Source: Chrysomallon squamiferum
Taxonomy: Eukaryota; Mollusca; Gastropoda; Neomphalida; Peltospiridae
Direction of reading: 5' to 3'
Length of the DNA: 45,000 nt
Assembly: GCA_012295275.1 (NCBI GenBank)
Contig: CM022673.1
Span: 17,243,810-17,288,809, forward strand
The notes below the pieces were generated by a model. It did not search any database. It saw nothing but the letters and a program-made list of their open reading frames with translations, and had not been told where the DNA came from. The position numbers and the translations under genes were made by a program. How positions within the stretch are numbered: the stretch's first letter is position 1; the number at the start of each line of letters is the position of its first letter. Of the stretch, positions 1-25,965 are shown piece by piece.

Positions 1-454
1 GTAACCAACAAATGTAAATAAATAAATAAATAAATAATCATAATAATAACAAACAATCCAACAAACAAGAATAAAACTAAATAAATTAAGAACCTTCGGG
101 CATCTAATTTGAAACTTTTACTAAATAAAACACTTATCTCCTCTTAATCATAAACGCCCATTACATTGGTGTAATTGTTATGTCATCATCTATTAAGATT
201 TAGGACCACAACCAACCAACCCATGGGAATACTGAAAAGAAAAGAAAAGAAAAAGAAAGAAGCTAGTATCTATTATTAGCTCAGGAAACACCACCCAGTA
301 CTGGCGAAGCGGAACGAAATAGTCACGTGATTATAATAACTGTCCTCGTTACTTTTTTCCGACCTGTCATTTGGAGAACCAACACTATTGAGTCGACTTC
401 GTTTTCGACGATTAATGAAAACGTACACACTGTGTTAATACCGAATTAGTAATA
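1..454 (+). promoter_or_regulatory. Upstream region of the Rho-family GTPase gene
   Basis: AT-rich sequence with short AAAT and AAAG runs and no ORF. An in-frame TGA at 416-418 precedes the ATG at 455, so the coding start is bounded. A palindromic E-box TCACGTGA lies at 323-330, about 130 bp before the ATG. No convincing TATA box can be assigned, and the transcription start is not visible. Calling this a promoter is inference from position. Confidence 0.35.
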
Positions 455-9664
<9,210 letters not shown>

Positions 9665-10955
9665 ATGCTGAAAAATGATATTATATGTACATATACAGTT
9701 ATACTATTTAAGAAAACCGAAGTGAATCGCTAATCTATTTCAAACCGGAAGTTCGGCAGCTATGTGCAGGCGCATACAACACCAGAACAGAATAAATGAT
9801 TGCAGACTTGTTTTTAAAAACAAATGGAGAACAAAGTCAAAAAAATAAAATAAAAAAAGAAGAATGAAATTAATGTTTATAACGCAGGTTTGAATCTGAT
9901 CTGTTTTCAAAGTGACCCAGTAAAACATTATCTACATTTTATCTTACTGATATGTGTATTGTGCTAAACAATTATCTCGTGACGTCATGGACAAACTACC
10001 AATCAAGCTGAAGAATCGTCATTTCCGTTCTGTCATTGTGTAGACAGGAAAATGGTTCTCAGTTAGTTTAACTGGGGGATGATGTCGAGATGTTGAAACA
10101 ATATCGGTAAAGATTGGTGGCTTTTCCTGTTTCAAGCCAATATTTTCCTAGTTGTCGTGCAGGATGTGTGCTATTATTTCATTTGTATTTATTTCATTTT
10201 ACGTCACGAATTAAAACTTATACACTGTTTTCTGTGTTTGTGTTTTGAACTTAAAGGGACTACGTTTTAAAGGGTGGCGTCTCATATTAGATATTTGTTT
10301 AATAAATAGAAAAGAATAATAATAATAAAAATAAAAATAAAAATAAATTCAACGCTAAAAGTAAAACAAAATTAAATAATAAATAAAAAAAAAATAATAA
10401 AAATAATAAAAGCAACAACAACAGCAATAGCAACAACAACAACAACAACAACAATAATAATATAAAGGAGAATAAATATACAAAAAGGCAAGGATACTAC
10501 ACTAACAGAACACTGCTCCTAGTTCTGAACTCATTTTTCATTTTACCTTGCGACTTGGAATTTCAAATATTGCATTACTGTGACATAAAACACGGTATGC
10601 TACTTACTACAATACAGTCACTCTCAAAGTGGGATGATTTCTATTCATCTGCGGAAAATGTAGGCGGGATTTTCTACATTTTTAAACATCTATCGTTTTA
10701 AGACTCGGTGAATGAATGAAAACGTACTTAACAACACATAAATATATTTTAATATAAAGGTTTTTGTAAGTCAAACAAGGAGGGTTTCTTTTTCATTTTT
10801 TCTTTCTTCTTTTAATATTTCAGTTTTTTAACTTTGTAATTCACGGCACACAAACAAACAAACACACACACACCCGTACAAATTTACAGATGCAAATCTA
10901 TACATATTGTGTACATACTTATATGTGTATGTGAGTGTGTACCCGGCACCCCTTT

Positions 10956-11043
<88 letters not shown>

Positions 11044-11205
11044 TGATAATAATTGCTTTAAATGATAATAATTGTTTTAAAGTGTTACTCATACAGATTA
11101 GTAGCAATAAAAAAATCTGGTTTATTACTTTTATTAACACTGTATTATTATTATTTGATAAAAGAGTTTATTTCATAAGGTTTGGATTTTCAGTTATTAT
11201 AACGC

Positions 11206-11253
<48 letters not shown>

Positions 11254-11722
11254 TACATTATTTACTCAAGGTTATAGTTGAATGAATTTCGTTGTCGTTC
11301 TGACACATTCTTTTCATTCTTACTGAACAAGATTACGTAAACAGTATCGTATACTGAAAAAGAAACCCGACATAACAGATATAAACAGGGAGACACTTCA
11401 CAGTAAAGAATAATACGAATTCACGGGAATGGCGTGATACACATTCAAGCAATTAGTTGTCACATTGCTGGAATTTCTCTTCGTACCTGTACAAGTGTAG
11501 GCTGTCCGAGGTGTTAGTTTGACAGTAATGATATGAACCAGTTGTTTAAATATATTTTGTATACTTTCGAGCCATTCTTTTATTTCTTCCTTGTTAAAGG
11601 ATACCTATGAAAATGTTGGCAAGTAATAAAGTGCGACAACAAAATAATAATGATAATAATAACAATAATAATAATAACAACAACAACGATAACAACAGCA
11701 GCAACAACAATAAGATAATAAG

Positions 11723-11774
<52 letters not shown>

Positions 11775-12745
11775 GCCACGGGTAAACCGAAACTGCCATT
11801 TTATTCTCTCACTTTTAATTTTCTAAGGTCACGAATATACTAACAGAACCAAGTAACGCGACAATTGGATACTCAGTCTTTCCAGTTTAGATTTTTCGTC
11901 TTAAACCGCCGGAAAATAACATTGAACTAAAAATTAAAATATTATTACAGATTTAAATAAGAGTCTGGCTAAATTAAATATTTTTAATCGTCCATCTCTA
12001 CGGAAGAAAAATATCTGATGCTGAACAAATCTTGACCGGTACGAATTATTTCCCCTTACGTTTATCACTCATAAATTAATATATATATTATTTTATTTTC
12101 AGCTCCTGTTATTTAAAAAAAACAAAAAACAATAATTTAAACCTTAATTTAAATATATATATATATATATTATGAATGAATAAGGTATAATAATTAATAA
12201 TGCTATTTGGAATTATCTTTTCTTTTTAAAACATGATCATCATTCTGCTGTTAACTTAAGATAACTTTAATGTTTTTACACCGGTTCTAAATCATACCTA
12301 ACTGGGCAGGCGAACTGGGTCTTAATGATCAGAATTATCCTTCCTCGCTCTCGCTGTAACTAAAACAGTCTTCACAGGCAGAAAAGAGAAGAAGAAGATG
12401 ATGATAACAACAACAACAAAAATATATTAGAAGAACAGTAATGAAAAGAACAACAATAATTAAATTATGTGTAACAGATGCATAGAATAATTTAAACAAC
12501 TGATCGATTATTACACTAGGCAAATTACATATGACACTGTAATAACGCAATTGATAATGAAAACATGCAAACAATAAAACTAAATCCATTTGAAAACTGG
12601 ATAAAAACACAGGTATAAACCGGCGTAATGAGGATAGAGAAATGGTTATTATATCCAGTTATGCACAGGTAATCTGTGACGCGATTATTTCCCCTTACAT
12701 TGTTTACAGGTGAGGTCACCTATTTGTGACAACCTGTTTGAAATC
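9665..12745. other. Intergenic region, Rho gene to first Ly6 gene
   Basis: Holds the Rho 3' UTR candidate (AATAAA at 9791), a perfect CRE-type TGACGTCA at 9980-9987, (CT)n at 10958-11038, (CA)n at 11208-11249 and mixed AAT/AAC triplets at 11641-11774. No supported gene was seen. The 5' UTR of the Ly6 gene must lie at the right end. Confidence 0.7.
10958..11038. repeat. (CT)n microsatellite
   Basis: About 80 bp of uninterrupted CT dinucleotide between the Rho and first Ly6 genes. Confidence 0.98.
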
Positions 12746-12803
12746 ATGGGGACGCAATGGATGCTTACAGTTTTTGCCTTTATTCTGGCGCTGCTCAAAC
12801 AAA
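12746..12803 (+). CDS. First Ly6 gene exon 1 (signal peptide)
   Basis: 58 nt encoding MGTQWMLTVFAFILALLKQ and one further base, then a GTAAGT donor. One exon for the signal peptide with a phase-1 intron is typical of this family. Confidence 0.85.
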
Positions 12804-13948
12804 GTAAGTTTTTAAAAATCGACAGCTATGATAAATTGTACAACCATGACTTCAAAACTGCGTTCAGTTTTTACAAGGTATGGGACATATTTTGAATAAT
12901 ATACCTGTCCCACATAAAACAAAATGGCGGACAGCTTAATGCAGAGGCTTCAGGAAATGAAAGTTTTTAAATGCTTGATGATATCTTTGTTGATGTTTGA
13001 TAAACCATCCAGTAGAACCAATTTTACAGTGGTGAATTGGAAAGATTATAACAAATAAAGTATCATAAACAATTTTGAAAGACAAAGTAAATAACATCGA
13101 ATGAAAACTAACAGTACTATATCATTATCACTATGATTCACTGTCGACTGTCGTCAGTACATCATAAATTGTAATAATCATTTATAATTGTGTATTAATT
13201 ACAGATTACATAATTGGTTTATGAACTGTATATAGAACTGAATCAAAGATGCAATTTATGCCAAGTAACATTTATAATCAGAATTAGTAATTACATAAAT
13301 AATTAAACGTTATTAAGTTTGACTGCACTTGTCAACAAAAGTGAACTGTGAATATTCATAAATTTCATTGTGAATAAATGTCATAGAAGACTGATTAATT
13401 AACTGTCGATATTTTCGAACATTTTTGTTCCATTTCATATTTGAATGATATGTAGTTTTTTGTCCATATGTTGTCCTTTACAAATCTCCATAAATATTAC
13501 TTTAATAGTAATTTAATCCATATACAATCCCCTGTAAAGCAACTGTTTTAAATGTCCAGACTGAATGTTAATTCTTTGTTTTATTTCAGGTACAAAACTG
13601 ATTTATTATTATTTTTTTGAATATAATTTGTTGTTTTATGTTGAGCTCTCTTTGTGTTCCTACTTGTGCTGATGTGTGATCTTCTGTTTCAGCTGAAGGG
13701 ATAATGTGCCATCGTTGTTACAGTGCTATGGGAGGTTGTGGAGATGATGTTGTATGGAGAATGTTTCCATGGAGAGACTGTGGTCCTTCAAATTTCTGTG
13801 TCAAAGTTGTTGAAAGAGTTCCTGGTATGTGCTGCTGTGTTTTTGTGAATAATTCATTAAAATCTAAAACAAATGGAATTCAACAGTGCATCAGTTCATT
13901 TTAATACTATTGGTTATTAGATTATAAAAATAATTTTATATTTTAGCA

Positions 13949-13991
<43 letters not shown>

Positions 13992-14969
13992 ATGGTTGTG
14001 ACACCCCCCCCAAAAAACCTGAATAATAATAATAATAAAGAAATAAAAGCTACTATCAATTGTGATTTTTCAATATTTTTAAATGTTACTTTGATAGTAT
14101 TGGTGTTATGAGGTTTATGTACACATATTTGGTAATATATCTTTGTCATTTCATTTCACTTTATTTACTTATTTATTTATTTTGAAAACAAATAGAAATT
14201 GTGCACACATTTTTATATAAGGCAATACTTCACATAAAAATATAATGAATCATTTAATTCACTTTTTAAATACTACCTACAAATATTGGTATACAAGAAA
14301 ATGAAATCTTGTGATTGTTCAACAAATAACTAGTCTGCTGATGTTTAAAATTTAGAAAGAGAAAGAAAGAAAAAAAACCCCACCTTAATCAAACCGATCT
14401 CTTTTGTTTTACCCTTTTCTTTATATAAATTTTGTGAACAACAAAAAATAATAATTGAAAAAAGAAGAAGTTTATTTTGTTTTTACATTAACATTTTTCA
14501 CAAAAGTTATATTTATTTATTTATTTATTATTATTTTTTAATGCGATCCATTCCTCAGTATTGTGATGACATAATGATAGCGTCAAACTAATCATCTCTG
14601 TACACATTATTTAATAGACAGTTGTTTCGAAGTGAAAAATATGAATCCAATATTAACATTATTGTTGTTAGTCATTTCATAATTTGTTTCATTTTAGGTC
14701 AAGAACCAAAATACATTCGAGAATGTGAACACATACTCCTACAGTCCACTCGCCACAGACTTCGCATGCCCAATTTCCGTCGTCATGGTTACTGCATCCC
14801 GGCAAGGAAGAATGATCCAGCAAATCCACTGCAGTTAACGGATTCCACAATAATGTACTGTTTCTGTAACGAGTATAACGGATGTAATAGCGCGCCATCA
14901 GAAAGAAAGATAACTCTGTCGTTATTAATGTTCTCAGGAGTTATCTCGCTTGTTATAAAACTATTGTAA
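12746..14969 (+). CDS. Ly6/uPAR (quiver-like) GPI-anchored protein, 10 Cys (3 exons)
   Basis: Join 12746-12803, 13693-13824, 14698-14969: 462 nt, 153 residues, both introns phase 1. Seen: a hydrophobic N-terminal signal peptide (about residues 5-17); ten cysteines in the mature chain (25, 28, 35, 49, 55, 73, 96, 118, 120, 126) starting with CxxC and ending with CFCNEYNGCN; and a hydrophobic C-terminal tail (about 135-153) after a small-residue stretch SAPS, as in GPI-anchor signals. Family knowledge: Ly6/uPAR three-finger proteins have 8-10 cysteines ending in C then Asn and sit at the cell surface; the Drosophila members include quiver/sleepless. The ligand or channel partner cannot be told from sequence. 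A paralogue with the same architecture follows at 18110. An AATAAA is at 15267-15272. The signal-peptide ATG was chosen because an upstream GTG in the same frame is not a normal start. Confidence 0.88.
13693..13824 (+). CDS. First Ly6 gene exon 2
   Basis: 132 nt after TTCTGTTTCAG; the donor is GTATGT. Encodes the first half of the three-finger domain with cysteines 25, 28, 35, 49 and 55. The exon is AT-rich and has only one CpG, unlike exon 3. Confidence 0.87.
14698..14969 (+). CDS. First Ly6 gene exon 3 (terminal)
   Basis: 272 nt after TTTCATTTTAG. Encodes cysteines 73, 96, 118, 120 and 126, the CFCNEYNGCN signature and the hydrophobic tail, ending in TAA at 14967-14969. Confidence 0.9.
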
Positions 14970-16365
14970 TCCCGGAAAAGAAAAAACTTTTATTTTTACT
15001 TTATTTTTATTTTTATATAAGTATTTTGTAAAAGAAACTTAAAACATATAACCAGTAAACGTAAATTTTAATGTTTTTTTGTTTTGTTTATTAAGGTGAT
15101 AGAAAACATTTTTTATTTATTTTTTTTTTATTTTTTTTTAAGGAGAATATTTGTGAATTAATTGCTGTTATTTAATTTTTCAAATATAATTTTAATTCTT
15201 CATTATTTTATTCATGTATACATTTTTAAACTAAAAAATTTATGGTAGATGTTAATTACAATTTAGAATAAATTTTATGTTAGGTGTTGATTTAATGTAT
15301 GCTTTTTCACAGTTATTTTTATTAAAACAAAAACTTCCAACACACATAAATTATTTTTAAATAATTATTTAATTGTATTTTTTGTTAATTTACATGTTAA
15401 TTTTAGTTTTACAGTACAAAACTTCTATAATATGTAAATAGTTTATATATAACAATTTGCTTTAATTTTTAATTTGTAAATTTATTTTTTGGAAACAGTT
15501 TTATCAGTTATGAATTTTTTTTATTGAAAATTATATTTAATTATTATTTCTTAGAAAATGTACATCTAATTCATATTCATTACTTTTATCTACCTGTCAT
15601 GTCCATTTTACTTATAACATTCCTCATTTTGGTAAAAGTTTAAAATATTATTTCTGTACATTGTATCATTTTGAGAATATTTGATGCCAAGTCTTTTTAT
15701 AACATTGAATTATATTAAATAAATAATAAAATAAAATAAAATAAATATTTAAAAAAATAAATCAGAGTAAAAAATACAGAAAACCCAAAATATTTAGATA
15801 AATATATAAAACCAAATAAATAAAAAAAATGGTTTCTGTCAGATATTTTAAGCTATACTGCCCTTTTGCTTGTTGCTGTATTTTATTATCAATCAAGAGA
15901 GGTTGACAAATAAACAACAAACAACAACAAAAAAAAAAAAAAAAAAGGAATCAAGTAGGTATCATTGTATGCAACATATAATAAAAATTGTTTTTCTTGT
16001 ATCATGAACAGTACAATTTTAATATATATTTTTGTATTATAAAATGTTGATAATTAATTATATTTACACTGTTGCAACAGTTAAAGTGTACTGTATTTTA
16101 TATTGTGTTGAGTGGAGTTTAATAGTTAAATCCTTAAAATAATTAATCTTAGTTGAAACTAGCTAATGCAACAAAATGGCATATCCATGTGAATTTAATA
16201 ATTTCATCATTGTTTTAATCTGATCATCAATACATGTATTCAGCAAAATGTAATTATTTTACATATATTATAAAATAAAATACTTTATAAAATATACTGT
16301 TTTATCATTTTCATCAGTATTTATCATCATTATTATTAATTGTTGTTAGTGTAACTCTTCTTTTT

Positions 16366-16396
<31 letters not shown>

Positions 16397-16962
16397 TTTT
16401 ATCTTTTTGTCATATTAGTTGCTTTTGAACAAAAAATCTAATGCAAACTGAGACTAAATGATTTACCAGTGATAACTTACCATGAATTCGATGTATTGTA
16501 TATTATATTATACAACAGTAAATTAAATCATTTGTCTCTGGTTATTTAAAATCTGAAGATGGTTTCTCGACTGCATACTGTGTTATTTCACAGAGGCATG
16601 TGTATGTATCAAGTGTGATTATTATTTCATTGTAGCTGGAAGATATCTTTATATCTTTACGAATTTCTCCCACACGTTATATTAATGCAAATAATAGTTG
16701 GGTTCTTTTAATGCTAGAGCAGGTTTTATACGTTGATTAGAATTTTAATTATTGAACTTTCAAACACATTCATAATAGTCGTTTTCTGTATGATAAAACA
16801 TCTTTAAAAGGCACGATGTTTGCTGTGCATGTTCAGTGAGCTGTGAGATGTATTGTTCTGTTTAGTCATGAATTACATTGTTATTACGCTTAAACGCGAG
16901 TCGAATTCTACAATCACACTATGACAAAGCGTTTTGGCTGAACAGCCAGGGATGGGCCTAGG

Positions 16963-17062
<100 letters not shown>

Positions 17063-17751
17063 CGTGTTTACACATTTCTAAAGACAAAAATAAAGCACGT
17101 TCATAAATATATTTAATATTGATTACGAAGAAGACTAACAAATCTCCCTCTCAAAAACCCCACAACAAAACAACAACAAACAAATCGATTAGAAATATAT
17201 CTCTCCATACATTGTCAATGACATATTACACCAATACAAAAAGTCTTTAACGAAGTGTGTCTAAATGTTTGTAAGAAAATTAGAAAATTGCTGTCTATTA
17301 ATATGCAGGCAGTTTTAAACGAGAATTAATAACTGTTTATTTTATTTTAATTTATTTTATTTTATTTTATTAAAAAAAATAATAAAAAGTATGTCATGAC
17401 CTATTTAAGGTATACACCTATGTATTAACTGCTACAGTTAATGAATGCGAGATAGTCATCACGTTTTAAAACATTTCCAAACCACGACACTCCACCATGC
17501 AATACTGCAGCAGTTCAATCATTAGACTGCCTAATTTAGTTTGTTAGGAGATCATTGAACCAAACCTCCATAGTTTGCCTTTTTTCTAACCAACCTAGTG
17601 CTGATCTGTTTAAATGATGTAATATGTATTTTACCACCAATGGGAAGGTGTATAAAAAATTTCATTGCTGCTGACGTAATTACCAAGAGTAACCGTGGCA
17701 AGACAAATTCAGATTTCCTCCCATACATACTTTATTACACTATGGTTACTA

Positions 17752-17772
17752 ATAGTAGTAGTAGTGGTAGTG

Positions 17773-17833
<61 letters not shown>

Positions 17834-17862
17834 TAGTAGTAGTAGTAGTAGTATTGTAGTTT
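17752..17862. repeat. (AGT)n trinucleotide array
   Basis: About 110 bp of AGT with a few GGT variants, about 250 bp upstream of the second Ly6 start codon. The open frame it creates is a poly-Ser artefact. Confidence 0.96.
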
Positions 17863-18109
17863 AGTAGTATAAATAATAATAATAACAATAATTAAAATTA
17901 AAAAACCATTTTTTTTTTACAGGACACCAAATTATGATGTACCCCTATTGCTAGACGTAATCAGCCAATGGAAAATAAGAATGATATTCTCTAAATATTC
18001 AGCTTATCAGCGTTGTAAAACAGGTGTATGCGTAATTACTCTGTAATACACACAACCATAAACACATTTCCCCCATTTTAAATGGGTTAATAAAACGAAC
18101 ACTGGTGAA

Positions 18110-21318
<3,209 letters not shown>

Positions 21319-21968
21319 AACAAGGATTATTTCAGTTAACTCCCCGTGATAATCCATTTTCATCTTCAACATGATCGTACACTATCATTACATAAATCTT
21401 TCGGATTAGTCCATAAATAGCTTTTCTAGGATCTCTGTCTTCGTCTTCTTCTACTAAAAGATTCCTCTTACAGATAATCTGCATAATTTCTACATCGGGA
21501 ATCACCTTTCTAATTGTTCTCAGTTTTAAGCTGTTCAGGGAACATGCTTTTGTTTAAGTAATATTTACATAACGTTTGTTCGGACTCAGTAATGTAACAC
21601 TGAAGCTGTTTCTTGATGAGACTTTCATGTCAGAGAATACGTTTCTTGAATATGTATAAGGAAAGACGTTTGTTTGTACGACACGGATGATGTATCACAT
21701 GCAACCTTTCTTGGATAATGCTGACATGTCGTGAAATGTGATTCTTGGAAAAGGCTGACCTATCTTTAAAGACGAGTTTGTCTCGAACATTTACATTTTG
21801 CAATACAGATTGTGTGGGATATTGCCGGTGTTTCATAATTTCATTATCACTTACATTATCGTGCGGTCTGCAGGGAGGTTTTTGTTTGAGCTGTTTTGAA
21901 TTTACAAACACAAAACAGAGATTTTTGATTTTTTTAAATTTTAATCTTTTTAATTTGTCAGAGAACGA

Positions 21969-21970
<2 letters not shown>

Positions 21971-22026
<56 letters not shown>

Positions 22027-22040
22027 TATTATTATTATTA

Positions 22041-22106
<66 letters not shown>

Positions 22107-22107
22107 G
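21971..22107. repeat. (ATT)n array
   Basis: About 137 bp of ATT triplets with two TTTA interruptions. Confidence 0.97.
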
Positions 22108-22192
22108 CTATTGTTGTTGTTCTTCTTTTAAAGCTGATTTTGACCTTGGCGAATATGTATTTTTATTATACATTATTAATTAAAATATGACT

Positions 22193-22338
22193 TTGTTTAC
22201 TTTTTTGAGCATATTACATAAAACATTTAAAATGTAAATCATTATTTGACCCTTCATTGTAAAACATGATGTTGTTTACTTTTTTCAGCATATTACATAA
22301 AAATTTAAAATGTAAATCATTATTTGACACTTCATTGT
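22193..22338. repeat. 79-bp tandem duplication
   Basis: Two near-identical copies (22193-22260 and 22272-22338) share TTGTTTACTTTTTT, GCATATTACATAAAA and AATGTAAATCATTATTTGAC. They differ by only a few substitutions and a small indel, so the duplication is recent. Confidence 0.9.
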
Positions 22339-23137
22339 TTTATGTTATATCAAATAAAAACAAACCAGTCAACATACTTACATCTGTTTATGAATTTATT
22401 TTTTTATTTATTATTTGTTTTTTTATTTATTTTTTCTAGAATAACTGGTTAATAGACCGGGGGGAAGGTGGGTGGGTCACAGAAGGGTTCGTTTGCCCGA
22501 AATTTTCCATTGGAACAAAAGAAGTACTTTGCTTTGTTCATATTAGCTACACTCGACTACCCTCCCGGATTCAGGCAGTGGCATTCCCCTCCCTAGCATT
22601 CCCGGGACGTACACCCACGAATATACTACCATGACGTACACGAAACACCCCGTTTAATTTGACACAAATAATGAACAAGAAATATGAACGAAATCTCTGG
22701 TATTCTCAGAACTGTGATAAAAATCTTAGTACTCGCGTCCGAAACGAGATTTGTAATGATCGTTAATGTTTTCTTCGTCTGCTACATCAGACCGGAATGC
22801 GAAACTAAGCTGCTGTCTTTTCTTCTTATTGCAAAAATCTATATACAAACTTTACACTAGTGTGTTGTGATGTTTTGTCGATAAAATATAGCACACAGAC
22901 ACGGTACAGTTATGTAATTGAAGAGCAAGGGAATATTTAATCACGCCTGAATTAAAAACATTTTTAGACACTGAGAAAATTCACAAATGTTAACGTTTGT
23001 TTTAAGTTCTAAGAGTACATTACAAAATCGTAATAACAGATATATATATATATATATATATATATTGTTTAATTTCATATATATTTATATAAAAAAATAA
23101 TTTCACTTCATCGGGATTTCACTCAAGGTCATATATC

Positions 23138-23174
<37 letters not shown>

Positions 23175-23532
23175 CAAAACAAAAAATAATAATATATTAA
23201 CAACATAATATCTTATATAACATATTATATAACATATTAAACAACACAAACATGGAGTTTAAAAAATTAAAATGAATAGTAATTGAAAACAACTAAATGT
23301 ATTGTACATGGCAGAACAGTTATCTGATTTTTAATATGTAATTTATAGTTTCTTAAAAATATTACAAGACAAAGATGTTTTTATAATAATGATGATTATC
23401 GTAGTAAAAGAAGTGGTAAAAAGAAAATGAATGATACTTTCATCGTTAAAGTAATATTTATAGTATTTTTAATGGTGTTTTAATACAAATTTGACTGTAT
23501 TTCGTAAAACAATATTATAAGATTATACGGTT

Positions 23533-23598
<66 letters not shown>

Positions 23599-23846
23599 CC
23601 CCTGTTACTCTATCGATCTCTGTCTGTCTCTGTCTCTCTCTGTCTCGCTATCACTATCTCTGTATCTCTCTTTTTCTATCTATATCTCTTTCTGTGCCTT
23701 TGTCTCTCTCTTTCTATCTCTATATCTTTCTCTGTCTCTGTCTCTCTCTCTTTCTCTCTCTCTCTTTATGTCTGTTATTCGGTCTGTCTATGTGAATATA
23801 TCCTCAGTCTCTTTCTCTAAAACTGTTATTACCCTTTGTTTTCCAT

Positions 23847-23884
<38 letters not shown>

Positions 23885-24336
23885 AAAAAAATAAATAAAT
23901 AAAAATAAATAAATAAAATAATAATAATAATACATATTCTTTAGCAGCACCAAATCGGGCACTTTGTTCATGCATTTTCTTTTATATAAAATATAAATTT
24001 TCTTTCCTATTTGTTTCCTTAGAACAATAATACCTACAAGGACGACAATAACAACATCAACAAGAATAATAATAATTAATAAGTAACAGTTGCTGTGTTA
24101 ATAAAAGTGGTTATGGTTGTAACAGTAATAGGTAAGTAGTAGCAGTGATGGTGATAGTAGCAGTAGTATTAACAGTAGTACATGGATTAGTAACAGTAAT
24201 ACTACTGCTAGTAATAGGAACAGTGGTAGTAATAGTATTAATAGTATCACTGTTATCAAATTTAAATTAAACAATGAAAGCTTTTGATAAAAGGAATCAG
24301 TGAGTTAATTTTATCCACATCGTTATTAATGAAAGA

Positions 24337-24711
24337 TTAATTTGTCTTTGGTTTAATTTTACTTTTCAACCAGTCGTAAAAAGCGACCAACGACCCTGTT
24401 TTATTTTCGGGTCCCACGAAACCCAGTAAAGTGGAGAACAGGACCAGCGAGAACAGAATAGAAAACGCTATGGTACAGAACATGAAAATGCCGAACTGCA
24501 TGAAAAACATGATCTGTGCGAAAAGCATGAAAAACGACGCGCCGATTGTGGTGCTCGCTCCAGAAAGGACGGAAATACCAACATGCTCCAGCATGTCCTG
24601 AACGCGGTCGACGCGACGCTGCTGGGCGGAGCGGTGATACCCTTCAGCTAAGTGAACGACGTAGTCGACGGAGAGGCCCACGATGAGCGACAAGTTGATC
24701 GATTCCAGAAC
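24337..24711 (-). CDS. RND gene exon 10 (terminal)
   Basis: 375 nt, residues 878-1001, starting VLESINLSLIVGLSVDYVV (TM10 with its acidic residue Asp893), then TM11-TM12 and a short basic tail ending KPKTN and a stop at 24337-24339. Clearly GC-richer than flanking DNA. Confidence 0.93.
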   Translation of the reverse strand, partial: VLESINLSLIVGLSVDYVVHLAEGYHRSAQQRRVDRVQDMLEHVGISVLSGASTTIGASFFMLFAQIMFFMQFGIFMFCTIAFSILFSLVLFSTLLGFVGPENKTGSLVAFYDWLKSKIKPKTN

Positions 24712-25034
24712 CTGAAATGAAAACCAGAACGAAAAGCTTTAAGAGGAATGACAGCAAATAAGCATATAAGGAAGAAGAAAAAAAAAAAAAATAATAATAA
24801 TAAAGAGCAACGAATTAAGTGGTTAAAATAGTTATATAATTTATACGTTCATGCACATGCATACACATGCACACGCAAAGAGACATGCCATATGCACGCA
24901 CAGATGAAATACTACGTACACATGCACGGACGCATTTATACACATGTAGATGTATCGGAAAATATATTTTTAAAATTTCTTTTGTTTAAAGGTTTGTTTT
25001 AAAGGAAATTTACAAAAAATAATTTTAAAAAGTA

Positions 25035-25097
<63 letters not shown>

Positions 25098-25924
25098 ATT
25101 AACCCCCCAAAACAGCAAAAAACAACAACAACAAAAAAACAACAAAAAAAAACAACCCCAAAACAAGAAACAATAAAGAAAAGATATTTGTGAATTGTTT
25201 TCTAATTTTTTTTTTTAATTTTTTTTATTTTTTAAATACTCGTAGAAAATAAATAGAGAAATTTAATGAGCAGAAACTGAAGCAATAATGTACACATAAA
25301 TAATAAATAACTGCAGTAAAAACTTCAGTCTATCCGGAAATCGATTCGAAACGAAGTAAAAATTGATCTGTTTTAAATGGTAATGCAGTCATTACATACA
25401 CAGAGTATCTCAGCTTTCAGCTGTTCAGTAAAGCATAAATTTTATGTTCGAGAACTTTATAATAAGTGTACAATCGACTTCTTCTATTGACTTTTAATAT
25501 CATTTTGATGTTTTTAATTTTTATGTACGTCCGCGTGTCTATCGAACCATTCATTCACAATACAGCTTAAATTAAATAAAATCATTCTTAATTTTTAGTA
25601 GAGTTACATTTACCCCAAGTTTCCACCCGGCAAGAGGAATAACTCCAACAACGCACGCCGTCACACAACCGATTGTCGCCGTTGCTAGGAAACCAAGAAT
25701 AATGTTCATAGTTGCTAGGGTCAAGATCGGGAAAGCTGTACAGATTCCAATAATAATACCCTTTATCGCCGAGTCAGATAATATCTGAAATTTATTTCTT
25801 ACATTTAACAAAAGTAAAATATGATGTGTAACATACCTGGCAATTTAATTTTTGTTGTTGTTTGGAAAATCGAATTTGTGTACAATATGATGTCCAAACG
25901 AGGATGGATCATAGAATTTTATAT

Positions 25925-25965
<41 letters not shown>

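Larger units (their letters stand above)
21319..24336. other. Intergenic region between convergent genes
   Basis: 3' flanks of the second Ly6 gene (plus) and the RND gene (minus). Contains (ATT)n at 21971-22107, a 79-bp tandem duplication at 22193-22338, a locally GC-richer unique stretch at about 22455-22660, poly-A at 23140-23172 and about 23851-23880, and (CT)n at 23537-23593 with a degenerate tail to about 23770. No supported gene was seen. Confidence 0.7.
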
